Positions 21,557 through 30,543 of a DNA stretch of 64,000 bases are shown one piece after another; positions within the stretch are counted from its first letter, which is position 1; every line of letters begins with the position of its first letter. The DNA comes from Thiorhodovibrio winogradskyi (GTDB lineage: Bacteria; Pseudomonadota; Gammaproteobacteria; Chromatiales; Chromatiaceae), in assembly GCF_036208045.1 (NCBI RefSeq), contig NZ_CP121472.1:1003531-1067530 (forward strand), written 5' to 3'. Below the pieces are notes generated by a model, which saw only the letters and a list, made by a program, of their open reading frames with translations, ran no database searches and was not told the origin of the DNA. Both the position numbers and the translations under genes were made by a program.

Positions 21557-22108
21557 ATGACCGCATTGCCGAAAATCACGCCAGCTGAGTATCTGGACCA
21601 GGAGAGACGGGCCGAAAACAAGAGCGAATATGTTGCGGGCGAGATATTTGCCATGGCGGGCGCCAGCCCCGCGCACAATTTGATCGTGGGTAATCTGGTG
21701 ACCGAATTGAATTCGGCCCTGAAACAACGCCCGTGCCGCGTCTACCCCAGCGATTTGCGACTCTGGGTCGCCGATAGTTATTTCTACCCCGATGTCAGTG
21801 TTGTTTGCGGTGATCCAAGCTTTGCCGACGGGGATAATCTCATGAACCCCAGTCTGATCGTCGAGGTGCTGTCTCCGAGCACGGCGGATTTTGACATGGG
21901 CGGCAAGTTCGCGCGCTATCGCCAGATCGAAAGTTTGCAGGAGTATGTGCTGGTCGCGCAGGACTCAGCGCGGGTGATCCACTACCAGCGCCAGGATGAT
22001 GCCCACTGGTTAATGAGTGAGATCACCGATGCGCGAGCCAGCGTCGTCCTGCCAAGCCTGGACTGCGCGCTGGCCATGGCGGATATCTACGACAAAGTCT
22101 TCCGCTGA
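21557..22108 (+). CDS. Uma2 family (DUF820) putative PD-(D/E)XK endonuclease
   Basis: 183 residues. Typical Uma2 features are present: LPKITPAEYLDQERRAENKSEYVAGEIFAMAG at the start, then SDLRLWVADSYFYPDVSVVC (catalytic Asp region) and LIVEVLSPSTADFDMGGKFARYRQI (ExLSPST with the downstream Lys/Arg). These proteins have a restriction-endonuclease fold, but their biological role is not established; they are often multicopy in cyanobacteria and phototrophs. GAGAGGAG lies just before the ATG at 21557, which fixes the start. It is a single gene between FIST and glgX. Confidence 0.88.
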   Translation: MTALPKITPAEYLDQERRAENKSEYVAGEIFAMAGASPAHNLIVGNLVTELNSALKQRPCRVYPSDLRLWVADSYFYPDVSVVCGDPSFADGDNLMNPSLIVEVLSPSTADFDMGGKFARYRQIESLQEYVLVAQDSARVIHYQRQDDAHWLMSEITDARASVVLPSLDCALAMADIYDKVFR

Positions 22109-22201
22109 GGGGATTAATCCTGTGGGGGGCTTGATCCTTTGGGGGGCTTGCTCGCTTTGGGGTAGCCGATCACGCCGGCATCGATGATCAACCATTGATG
22201 A

Positions 22202-24277
22202 TCAAGTGGCGCGCGACTCAAACACCATCACACTGCGCGCCACCACCATCAGGCGCGCGACGCTGATACCTGGCTGCTCTGGCGGTGGCAGCACCGGGCG
22301 TTGATCGGCGGTGTCCACGGCACGGAACCACTGGCGGCCGGCTAATTGTGGCAGTTCGCACAGGGCGGATTTGTCGTTCATGTTCATGATCACATGCAGA
22401 TGCTCCTCGCCGTCCTCGTGCGCGGTCAGGGTGAAGGCCAGCAGTCTGGCATCGGCCGCGCCCCAGGCGGCGCGATTCAGGCGCGCGCCATGCCAACTGA
22501 TGTCGGGCAGACCATGGTCGCGCTCGACCTCGCCGGTGAGGAAATGCCGACGGCGCAGGTTCCGATGGCGGCGGCGCAGCGTGATCAGACCGCGGGTGAA
22601 GTCCAGCATGCGCCGGTTGGGTTCCACCTGGCTCCAGTCGAACCAGCTCAGCTCGTTGTTCTGGCAATAGGAATTATTGTTGCCGCGCTGGGTGCGCAGA
22701 ACCTCATCGCCCGCCAGTATCATGGGTACGCCCTGACTCAGCATCAGAATGGCGATGAAGTTCATCGTCTGGCGTTGGCGCAGCGCGATAATGGCCGGGT
22801 CATCGGTGGGGCCTTCCACACCGCAATTCCAGCTGCGATTGTCATTATGACCGTCGCGATTGTCCTCGCCATTGGCATGGTTGCGCTTTTCGTTATAGCT
22901 GACCAGATCGTTCAGCGTGAAGCCGTCGTGGCAGGTAATAAAGTTAATGGAGTTACCCGGTCGGCGCCCGCGTGCCTGGTACAAATCGCTTGATCCGGCA
23001 ATGCGGGTGGCCACTTCATCAATTCCAGGATCACCGCGCACGAAGGAGCGAATCACATCACGGTAGTTGCCATTCCATTCCGCCCAGCGATAACCGGGAA
23101 AATCCCCCACCTGGTACAGTCCGGCCGCATCCCAAGCCTCGGCGATGATGTGGGCACGAGCCAGCTCGGGCGAGAGTTCAATGGACCAGAGAATGGGCGC
23201 GTGATGCTGCGGCTCGCCGTCCTCCCCGCGTGCCATGGCACTGGCAAGATCGAAGCGGAAGCCATCGACGTGCATGTCATGTGCCCAATAATAAAGGCTG
23301 TCGATCAGATAACGGGTCACCAGTGGGTGGTTGCAATTCACCGTATTGCCGCAACCTGTGTAGTCGCGGTATTGAGCGCGGTTTTCAAAGCCCAGATGGT
23401 AAAAGACCTCGTTGTCCATCCCCTTGAAGTTCATGATAGGCCCGGCCGCGCCACCCTCGGCGGTATGGTTGAAGACCACATCCAGAATAACGCCAATGCC
23501 GGCCTGATGGAGCGCCTTGACCATGTCGCGAAATTCATCGCGCGCGCGGCTCTGGTCCACCGCATACCCCGGGTGGGGCGCGAAAAAGCTGTGGGTGCTG
23601 TAGCCCCAGTAGTTCTCAAGCCCCAGTTCGCGGGTTTTGGGCGGCGCGTCCTGCACGTCAAAGGCCATGATGGGCAACAATTCCACATGGGTGATGCCGA
23701 GTTCCTGGAGATAGGGGATTTTGTCGATCAGGGCGCGAAAGCTGCCGGGATGCTCGGCCCGCGCCGAGGGGTGGCGAGTGAAGCCGCCGACGTGCAGTTC
23801 GTAAATAATGGCATCGACCAAGGGAATTGGTGGATGTTCATCGCCTTCCCAGTCGTAGTTGTCGCGCACAATCTGCCCGCGCATGGCGCTGGCGACATTG
23901 TCTCCCGGCTGACAGGCGCGGGCACGATCCCACAGTCGGTCGCTCACGGTCGAGGCCCAGGGGTCGAGGAGCAGCTTGCCTGGGTCATGCCGGCAGCCGG
24001 TGCGTTGCGTGTCGCAGGAACCGTCCATGCGCCAGCCGTAGAAGATGCCCTCGGGCAGATCCCTCACCAGCAGATGCCAGAAGAAGAAGGTTCGGTGTTG
24101 TCTGGGGTCAAGCGCGACGGTCTGGAAGGGCGCCTGGCTGTCGGCCTGCTCGAACAGCAATAGCTCGACCCGGGTGGCGGTGTGCGAGAAACAGCAAAAG
24201 TTCACGCCACCCTCGACCAAGCGCGCGCCCGCGCGGTGCCAGGTTCCGGTAGCGACCTCGAATGGGCCCAGTGCCAT
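22202..24277 (-). CDS. glgX: Glycogen debranching enzyme GlgX
   Basis: 691 residues, full length. An N-terminal carbohydrate-binding domain (VEGGVNFCCFSHTATRVELLLF) precedes the GH13 barrel, with DVVFNHTAEG, the nucleophile region VDGFRFDLAS, the acid/base IAEAWDAAG and the transition-state pair FITCHDGFTLND. It hydrolyses alpha-1,6 branches in glycogen or limit dextrins. No other glycogen gene (glgA, glgB, glgC, glgP) is in the window. The gene is divergent from the Nudix gene at 24429; the shared 150-bp region should hold both promoters. Confidence 0.95.
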   Translation of the reverse strand: MALGPFEVATGTWHRAGARLVEGGVNFCCFSHTATRVELLLFEQADSQAPFQTVALDPRQHRTFFFWHLLVRDLPEGIFYGWRMDGSCDTQRTGCRHDPGKLLLDPWASTVSDRLWDRARACQPGDNVASAMRGQIVRDNYDWEGDEHPPIPLVDAIIYELHVGGFTRHPSARAEHPGSFRALIDKIPYLQELGITHVELLPIMAFDVQDAPPKTRELGLENYWGYSTHSFFAPHPGYAVDQSRARDEFRDMVKALHQAGIGVILDVVFNHTAEGGAAGPIMNFKGMDNEVFYHLGFENRAQYRDYTGCGNTVNCNHPLVTRYLIDSLYYWAHDMHVDGFRFDLASAMARGEDGEPQHHAPILWSIELSPELARAHIIAEAWDAAGLYQVGDFPGYRWAEWNGNYRDVIRSFVRGDPGIDEVATRIAGSSDLYQARGRRPGNSINFITCHDGFTLNDLVSYNEKRNHANGEDNRDGHNDNRSWNCGVEGPTDDPAIIALRQRQTMNFIAILMLSQGVPMILAGDEVLRTQRGNNNSYCQNNELSWFDWSQVEPNRRMLDFTRGLITLRRRHRNLRRRHFLTGEVERDHGLPDISWHGARLNRAAWGAADARLLAFTLTAHEDGEEHLHVIMNMNDKSALCELPQLAGRQWFRAVDTADQRPVLPPPEQPGISVARLMVVARSVMVFESRAT

Positions 24278-24428
24278 GGAAATACCTTAAACAAACTGAA
24301 AACGAAAAAAGGGAGACTGGGTCGCGGCTGGTCGCAAGCGACCTGGGTTTTGGACCCCAGCCAGGCAAAATGTGGCGGCGAACAGGTATAGAATAACAGC
24401 CCAAGCCCAGCGAAGAGGATCAACCGCG

Positions 24429-25010
24429 ATGAAATTTTGCAGTGAGTGCGGTGCGCCCGTTGCTGTCAGGGTTCCACAAGGGGACCATCGCCCGCGTCAT
24501 GTCTGCAAGGCCTGCGGCACCGTTCACTACCAGAATCCCAAGGTGGTGGTTGGCTGCATTGCGCAATGGGAGGACAAAATCCTGCTGTGCAAGCGCGCTA
24601 TCGAGCCGCGGCGGGGCTTCTGGACCCTGCCCGCGGGCTTCATGGAAAATGGCGAGTCGGCGCGCGAGGGCGCGGCGCGCGAAACCCTTGAGGAAGCCAA
24701 TGCCCGGGTCGACATCGGCCCGCTCTACAGCCTGTTTAATCTGCCGCACATCGGGCAGCTTTACCTGTTGTTTCGCGCGCGCCTGCTCGATCTGGACTTT
24801 TCCGCCGGTGACGAGAGCACCGAGGTGGGGCTTTTCACCGAAGCCGAGCTTCCCTGGTCGGGAATCGCCTTCGCGGTGGTCACCGAGACCCTCAAGCTCT
24901 ACTTTTCTGACCGCGGCAGCGCCGGGACCTTGCTCCATTCTGGCGATATTCATCGCGAAACCACGCGCAACCCCGGATCGGAGCGACACTACCGTGTGCT
25001 GCTCTACTGA
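24429..25010 (+). CDS. Nudix hydrolase with N-terminal zinc ribbon
   Basis: 193 residues. It begins MKFCSECGAPV and carries a second CKACG, making a CxxC...CxxC zinc ribbon. The Nudix box follows (GFMENGESAREGAARETLEEA, with the REXXEE core as RETLEE), preceded by RGFWTLPAGF. It is related to the NADH pyrophosphatase/ADP-ribose group, but the substrate cannot be fixed by eye; the SQPWPFPxS motif of NudC is absent. ATG 24429 was chosen over an upstream in-frame start because AGAGGA lies about ten bases before it and the zinc ribbon starts there. Its end overlaps the convergent GGDEF-EAL gene by 7 bp. Confidence 0.9.
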   Translation: MKFCSECGAPVAVRVPQGDHRPRHVCKACGTVHYQNPKVVVGCIAQWEDKILLCKRAIEPRRGFWTLPAGFMENGESAREGAARETLEEANARVDIGPLYSLFNLPHIGQLYLLFRARLLDLDFSAGDESTEVGLFTEAELPWSGIAFAVVTETLKLYFSDRGSAGTLLHSGDIHRETTRNPGSERHYRVLLY

Positions 25011-27187
25011 ATGCCCGCACTGAGTTGGTTCGATGGCCCGGGGCGCCCGAACAGATAGCCTTGGAAGGCGTCGCAACCGTGTCCGAGCAAAAAGTTGTAT
25101 TGCTCGTCGGTCTCCACTCCCTCGGCAATGACCTGGAGGCCCAGGCTGCGGGCCATGCCGAGAATGGCGTCGACAATGGCTGCGTCGCTTGAATCTTCCA
25201 GGAGGTCGCGGATGAAGGACTGATCGATTTTCAGTTGATCAAGCGGCAAGCGTTTCAGGTACGCAAGCGAGGAGTAGCCCGTGCCAAAATCATCAAGGGA
25301 GAATCCGATCCCACTTCCCTTGAGTGCCTCCATTTTTTGCGCGGCCTCGGTCATATCTTTCAGCAACAGGGTTTCGGTCAGTTCGAGCTTGAGGTGGCCG
25401 GGTTTGATGTGGTGAAGGGCGATCACTTCGCGAACCCGGGCGACGAAGTCCGGCTGCTGAAATTGATGGGCGCTGACATTGACCGCCAGCGTCAGTGCTG
25501 CTGTTCCCGGCTGCTTGGCCCAATTGGCAAGTTGTGCGCAGGCTTGGTCAAGCACCCAGTCGCCCAGAGGCAGTATGAGTCCGGTCTCTTCGGCCAGGGG
25601 GATGAAGACTGCCGGCGAGATTTGCCCTTCCGCCTGGTCTTGCCAACGCAGCAGGGCCTCGGCGCCGATGAGGCGCCGCTCGCGGTTGATCTGCGGCTGG
25701 TAGTCCAGCCACAGGCCGCCGTCACGCAGCGCGAGGCGTAGGCGATCCTCAAGTCGTGCTCGGCTTTCGAGTGCCTGCTGCATCTGCGGGTCAAAAAAGC
25801 GCCAGGTGTCGCGTCCGCTGGCCTTGGACTCATACATGGCCAGATCTGCGCGTTTGAGGAGTTCGTCGAGGGAGGTTTTTTGCTCGCCAAAGAGGGTGAT
25901 ACCTATGCTTAGCGTGCTGCGGGATTCATGTCCATCAATGAGGTAGGGTTCGCGCGCGTTGCGGTGAATCTTGGCGCAAACAGCCTCGGCCTGCTGCTGG
26001 GCCTCGTGCCGGTCCTGATCGAGCTCGCCCAGGATGAGTACGAACTCGTCACCGCCGAGCCGCGCCAGGATATCGGATTCGCGAATGGCGTTCTTGATTC
26101 GCGCGGCGACCTGCTGGAGCAGAATATCGCCAACATCGTGCCCGCGGGTATCGTTCAGCGTTTTGAAGTTGTCCAGATCGATAAAGGCCAGGGCGCCGTG
26201 GCGGCCACTGCGGATGTACTGCACAATCTGGCGGCTAACCCATTCCTCGAGCAGTCGCCGGTTGGGCAGGCTGGTGAGCGGGTCGTAAAAAGCCAGGCGA
26301 AAGATTTCTTCTTCGGCCGCTTTGCGCTCGCTGATGTCGGTCAGGGTGACGATGGTACCGAGCATGCCGCCATCGCTGCCAAGCCAGGGGCCGACGCCGA
26401 CCAACATGGTCAGGCTCTGATCTTGCAATTCAAGATGTGCCTCGAACGGATGGCGATCACGATCTCCAATAAAACCATGCAAATCGAACTGCGCGCCACT
26501 TGGCAGTCGCAGCGGTAGGACGTTGGCAAAGACCTGACCCAGAGGGTTAACAGCGCAGAGTTGGCGCGCGAGGGCATTGGCTCGCACCACCTGGGTGGTG
26601 CGGTCGCAGACCACAATGGCCTCGGTGGCCTGGTCGAGAATCGAGCGAGCCAGTCGCTCGGCGGCGAGAATGCGATCCTCATGGGCTTTTTGCTCGGCCA
26701 GGTCTGTTGCGACCAGGCTGAAATAGACTTGATCATGCCCGACGGGTAGCACGCTGACCGAGAGATGACAGGGGGTCTCGGACCCATCCGAGGCCACTAG
26801 CATGATCTCGATGCCGTGGGCCCGATGCGTGGTGTCCTGGCGCAGCAGACTGTCGAACCAGGGGTGATCGGCGGGCTTGATCCACTGCTTGAATGGGGTG
26901 CCGGCCAGGGCCTTATGGGTTGTCTTGAGCATCTCGCACAGACGTCGGTTGGCGTAATACACCAGGCCCGCGGCGGTCAGCACCAGGGCGCCCTCACTCA
27001 TGGATTCGATCAGGGCATGGTAGGAGGCATCGCTGCCCTCGAGCGTGAACAGGCGCTCGCTCAGACCTTGATTATTGGAAATGACCAGGGCGTCGATTTC
27101 GCCCTCGCGAATGGCGCGCAGGGTTTCCTCGGCGTCGGCGAGGCGCGCGCGCAGATGCTGGTTTTCGGCGCTCAGTTGATCAAACAT
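25004..27187 (-). CDS. PAS-PAS-GGDEF-EAL protein in the kaiCB operon
   Basis: About 728 residues from ATG 27187. A short coiled coil (MFDQLSAENQHLRARLADAEE) is followed by one PAS domain (ALIESMSEGALVLTAAGLVYYAN), a second (RSILDQATEAIVVCDRTTQVV), then GGDEF (ARLGGDEF, intact) and EAL (GAEALLRWQD, LELTET, LDDFGTGYSS, KIDQSF, IAEGVET, intact). No membrane segment is seen. It follows kaiB directly: the kaiB stop is at 27255, and a GTG at 27235 is an alternative start, so co-transcription is very likely. The arrangement suggests that c-di-GMP level is an output of, or an input to, the Kai proteins. Confidence 0.92.
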   Translation of the reverse strand: MFDQLSAENQHLRARLADAEETLRAIREGEIDALVISNNQGLSERLFTLEGSDASYHALIESMSEGALVLTAAGLVYYANRRLCEMLKTTHKALAGTPFKQWIKPADHPWFDSLLRQDTTHRAHGIEIMLVASDGSETPCHLSVSVLPVGHDQVYFSLVATDLAEQKAHEDRILAAERLARSILDQATEAIVVCDRTTQVVRANALARQLCAVNPLGQVFANVLPLRLPSGAQFDLHGFIGDRDRHPFEAHLELQDQSLTMLVGVGPWLGSDGGMLGTIVTLTDISERKAAEEEIFRLAFYDPLTSLPNRRLLEEWVSRQIVQYIRSGRHGALAFIDLDNFKTLNDTRGHDVGDILLQQVAARIKNAIRESDILARLGGDEFVLILGELDQDRHEAQQQAEAVCAKIHRNAREPYLIDGHESRSTLSIGITLFGEQKTSLDELLKRADLAMYESKASGRDTWRFFDPQMQQALESRARLEDRLRLALRDGGLWLDYQPQINRERRLIGAEALLRWQDQAEGQISPAVFIPLAEETGLILPLGDWVLDQACAQLANWAKQPGTAALTLAVNVSAHQFQQPDFVARVREVIALHHIKPGHLKLELTETLLLKDMTEAAQKMEALKGSGIGFSLDDFGTGYSSLAYLKRLPLDQLKIDQSFIRDLLEDSSDAAIVDAILGMARSLGLQVIAEGVETDEQYNFLLGHGCDAFQGYLFGRPGPSNQLSAGIQ

Positions 27188-27254
27188 CGCACCGGCCGGC
27201 GATGCGCCGGCGGGCAATTCCTGGCCGCTGGTCACGGGCGTTCTAGCAGCGGCG

Positions 27255-27587
27255 TCAAGGTTTGGCGGCAGGAGGTGTGACTGGGAGATCCAAGCCGAGC
27301 AGCACGCGATCACCGTCGGAAAGATCGCCGATGACTCTGCGCACCGGCTCGGGATGGCGACGTACCAGGGTGGGGATGGCAAGGATTTGATCCTCGCGTG
27401 CGAGTGCCGGGTTGTCGAGTAGGTCGATCACCTCAATGCGATAGGGGACGGCAAGACGTTGTTCGCACAACTGTGTCAGGTTGCTATAGGCCGCCACGGA
27501 TTTTGGGCTTTGCCCGGCGACATAGAGTCGCAGGAGCAGAGGGGAATCGGGCGTGCACCTGCCAGCGCCCGGAACCGAAATACTCAC
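27255..27587 (-). CDS. kaiB: Circadian-clock-type protein KaiB
   Basis: 110 residues, the normal KaiB length, with the thioredoxin-like start LLLRLYVAGQSPKSVAAYSNL, then VIDLLDNPALAREDQILAIPTLVRR and a C-terminal GDLSDGDRVLLGL. In cyanobacteria KaiB binds the KaiC CI ring after a fold switch; in other proteobacteria its role is less clear. Its ATG overlaps the kaiC stop by four bases (kaiC ends at 27584), which indicates translational coupling. The order kaiC then kaiB is the reverse of the cyanobacterial kaiBC order. No kaiA is present in the window. Confidence 0.94.
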   Translation of the reverse strand: MSISVPGAGRCTPDSPLLLRLYVAGQSPKSVAAYSNLTQLCEQRLAVPYRIEVIDLLDNPALAREDQILAIPTLVRRHPEPVRRVIGDLSDGDRVLLGLDLPVTPPAAKP

Positions 27588-29290
27588 TCGGGCTCTCCGG
27601 TGCTGGTTGCCCCTTGCCTCGCGGTATTGGCCATGTGACCCGCGTCATGCAGTGCGGTGTTTTCAGTATCCAGCGTGCCCTGAGTGCGCAGATCAAGAAG
27701 CTGGAACTCGGTTCTGAGTGTGTTGATGCGGGTTTCCATCAGGGTGCGCTGCAATTCCAGTTCCTCGCGTTGTTGCACAAGGCCGCGCTCGCGCTCGCGC
27801 GCCGCGCGCCGCGCTCGCTCTTCCTCGGCGACGCGGGCCGAGCCCGTCAGGCGCCCATCAATGCCCAGGTAGGGGTCAATCAGCTGGATGCCAGAGTTGG
27901 TCAGCTGGAACTCGCGGGTCTGGGTCGAATGTGCCATGCCGCGCGACTTGATGATGCCAAGACGACGGTTGCGCTCGCCATTGGCATCGACGGCGGTGAG
28001 TGCGATCCAGGTGTCGATCAGGGATGAAATGGCCACATCCGTGCGCTCGGAGACCTCGCCTCCTCCAGTGAGGCTGGTAAAAAAACCGGTAATACCCTGT
28101 AGCTTGATGAAATCCAGCATCCGCATCAGCATCGCTTTGACCTCGATAAGCTGCTGCGTTTCATGGGACTCGAGAAAACTGTTCAGCGGGTCGAGCAGAA
28201 CCGTCTGAGGTTTGAAATCCGTGATCTGCCGGTGCATGAGCGCCAGATGCATCTCCAGACCCGCGAAGGATGGTCGGGTGGCGACGATGCGCAGGCGATC
28301 TTGTTCGATCCAGGGGCTCAGATCGAGGCCAATGGAGCAAAGGTTGCGCACGATCTGGCTTGGGGATTCCTCGAATGCGAAGTAAAGCGCGCGCTCGTCG
28401 CGCTTGCAGGTCGCGTTGGCAAAATGGCCGGCTAGGCTGGTTTTGCCGGTACCGGCCGTGCCCGAGATCAGAATCGAACTGCCACGAAAGAACCCCTGGC
28501 CACCGAGCATGTCATCCAGGCGCTCGACGCCGGATGAGATGCGCTCCTGACTCGCCTCATGCGCGAGTGAGACCGAGGTGACGGGGAGAATGGAAATGCC
28601 CTCGTCATCGATCAGAAAGGGATATTCGTTGGTGCCGTGACCGGAGCCGCGGTACTTCAACACCCGCAGCCGGCGGGTGGAGACCAGGTGTTCAAGCTCA
28701 TGACTCAGCACGATGACGCAGTCGGAGACGTATTCCTCCAGTCCATGCCGGGTGAGGGTGCCATCGCCACGTTCCGCGGTGAGGATGACTGTGACCTCGC
28801 GTTCCTTTAGCCAGCGGAATAAGCGGTGCAGTTCGCGCCGCACAATGTTTGGGTTGGGCAGATTGCCGAAGAGTCTCTCGAGTGTGTCGAGCACCAGACG
28901 GCGGGCCCCAATGCGATCAATGGCATCGGCCAGGCGCAGGAAGAGCCCGTCGAGATCAAAATCGCCAGTGACCGCCGGCGTTTCCGGATCCAGCTCCACC
29001 TCGTCGACCAGCAGGCGTTTCTCCACCAGCAAGCTCTGTAGGTCGAAGCCGACCGAGGCAACATTGGCGCACAACTCCGGCATGCTCTCCTCGAACGCCA
29101 TGAAGATACCGGGCTCATTGAATTCGGTCGCGCCGCGGACCAGAAACTCCATGGCAAAGAGTGTCTTGCCGCAACCAGGTCCGCCGCAGACCAGGGTGGT
29201 TCGCCCGGCCGGCAGTCCGCCGCCGGTAATCTCGTCAAATCCCTGGATACCGGTTTTTGCCTTGTTGACAGGGGTGTTTACGCAGGACAT
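27584..29290 (-). CDS. kaiC: KaiC-type double RecA ATPase/kinase
   Basis: 568 residues with two RecA-like domains. CI has Walker A GGPGCGKTLFAMEF (about residue 35) and the Glu pair in AFEES. CII has Walker A SGTAGTGKTSLAGHF (about residue 273) and again AFEES. The CII phosphorylation region reads TDVAISSLID, with Ser422-Ser423 in the place of cyanobacterial Ser431-Thr432 and Thr417 matching Thr426. This Ser-Ser form is as I recall it for the proteobacterial KaiC2 group. After the CII core there is a highly charged coiled-coil tail (about 480-545, Glu/Arg-rich). It is first gene of kaiC-kaiB-PAS-GGDEF-EAL. Confidence 0.94.
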   Translation of the reverse strand: MSCVNTPVNKAKTGIQGFDEITGGGLPAGRTTLVCGGPGCGKTLFAMEFLVRGATEFNEPGIFMAFEESMPELCANVASVGFDLQSLLVEKRLLVDEVELDPETPAVTGDFDLDGLFLRLADAIDRIGARRLVLDTLERLFGNLPNPNIVRRELHRLFRWLKEREVTVILTAERGDGTLTRHGLEEYVSDCVIVLSHELEHLVSTRRLRVLKYRGSGHGTNEYPFLIDDEGISILPVTSVSLAHEASQERISSGVERLDDMLGGQGFFRGSSILISGTAGTGKTSLAGHFANATCKRDERALYFAFEESPSQIVRNLCSIGLDLSPWIEQDRLRIVATRPSFAGLEMHLALMHRQITDFKPQTVLLDPLNSFLESHETQQLIEVKAMLMRMLDFIKLQGITGFFTSLTGGGEVSERTDVAISSLIDTWIALTAVDANGERNRRLGIIKSRGMAHSTQTREFQLTNSGIQLIDPYLGIDGRLTGSARVAEEERARRAARERERGLVQQREELELQRTLMETRINTLRTEFQLLDLRTQGTLDTENTALHDAGHMANTARQGATSTGEPE

Positions 29291-29498
29291 GGGGGGCAGG
29301 AACCTTGGGGCTAGGATAGAGAATGGTTAACCCGGAAGTTTACCACTGATGGCGACCTGGTCTCTTGATGAGATTTGCCAACAAGGGGCTTGCGCGGGGC
29401 ACTGGGCTTTGATTGGCATCCTTGCCGTTCGCGGACTGTTATGGGATGCTTCCGCACCGATCTTTGGTGAGTCTGAGCGGCGGAGGTTTGGCGGGCGC

Positions 29499-30446
29499 AT
29501 GGCGTTATCTGAAGTTGTGCACACCTTTGGGTCTGACCTGCTCCGTCGTTACGGGGCGCGCGTGCACAAGCTCGCCATCCACGCTGGCTTTACCTGTCCG
29601 AACCGCGATGGTACCAAAGGGGTGGGCGGCTGCAGTTTTTGTAATAATGCCTCCTTCAGCCCGCATTCCCAGCGCGAACCGGGAATTGCCGAGCAGATTG
29701 CCGCGGGTCGGGCCGTGGTCCGCAAGCGCACGGGTGCGGTCAAGTTTTTGGCGTACTTTCAGGCGTATACAAATACCTATGCAGATGCGAAACGGCTTGG
29801 GGCCTTGTATCGCGAGGCGCTGGCCGAGCCCGATGTGATCGGCTTGGCGGTCGGTACTCGTCCCGATGCGGTGCCCGCGCCCGCGCTCGACCTGCTCGCG
29901 CGGCTGCGTGACCAAGGGTATGAGGTGTGGTTGGAACTAGGGCTGCAGTCGGCATTCGACGCGACCTTGGCGCGCGTGAATCGTGGGCATGATTTCGGCG
30001 ATTATTGCCGGGCGCTCGATCAGGCCCGGCAGCGCGGTCTGCCTGTTTGCACGCATCTGATTGTCGGGCTCCCGGGCGAAGGACGGGAGGCGGCACTCGC
30101 ATCCTTGGAGCGGGTATTGGAGCGCGGTACCTCTGGTCTCAAGTTCCATCCGCTGCACGTCGTGCGGCATACCAGGCTGGCCGACCATTGGCGGCGGGGT
30201 GGTTATCATCCTCTGACCATGGATGCCTACATCGAGATCGCGGCGGATCTCATCGAACGTACGCCCTCGGATGTGGTCTTTCATCGTGTGACGGGCACCG
30301 CATCGCGCGATATTCTGCTGGCGCCTGACTGGTGCTCAAAAAAATGGGCGGTCCTCAATGGCATCGAGCAGGCATTGCGGCGACGCGGCACTCGGCAGGG
30401 TGCTCGAGTGGGTGATCCGCTCACCGGCGCCTGCGATGCGGCTTGA
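29499..30446 (+). CDS. Radical SAM protein, YhcC/TIGR01212 family
   Basis: 315 residues. The iron-sulfur motif is of the extended type, HAGFTCPNRDGTKGVGGCSFC, which has a longer first spacing than the standard CxxxCxxC; this is typical of YhcC. Other matches are KFLAYFQAYTNTYA and LPGEGREAALASLERV. The C-terminal RTPSDVVFHRVTGTASRDILLAPDWCSKKW also fits the family. The substrate is unknown. ATG 29499 was selected because GGAGG lies about a dozen bases upstream and homology begins at MALSEVVHTFG; the longer upstream frame has no family match. It is divergent from kaiC. Confidence 0.9.
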   Translation: MALSEVVHTFGSDLLRRYGARVHKLAIHAGFTCPNRDGTKGVGGCSFCNNASFSPHSQREPGIAEQIAAGRAVVRKRTGAVKFLAYFQAYTNTYADAKRLGALYREALAEPDVIGLAVGTRPDAVPAPALDLLARLRDQGYEVWLELGLQSAFDATLARVNRGHDFGDYCRALDQARQRGLPVCTHLIVGLPGEGREAALASLERVLERGTSGLKFHPLHVVRHTRLADHWRRGGYHPLTMDAYIEIAADLIERTPSDVVFHRVTGTASRDILLAPDWCSKKWAVLNGIEQALRRRGTRQGARVGDPLTGACDAA

Positions 30447-30543
30447 GCATCACTACCCTTATGTCCCCGATTGTTGTCCCCAATTATTTCCTCCTAACTT
30501 TTCCCTTACTTTTCCCCTTATCCTGCCCTGAAGGAAATCGCTG

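Noticed and set aside
22105-22201. Terminator or repeat after the Uma2 gene
   Set aside because: G-rich near-repeats (GGGGGGCTTG twice) and a partial TTGATGATCAA palindrome are present, but there is no stable stem with a T-run and no second copy was found.
23150-24163. 337-codon plus-strand open frame
   Set aside because: Antisense to glgX, which has all GH13 catalytic motifs; treated as a shadow.
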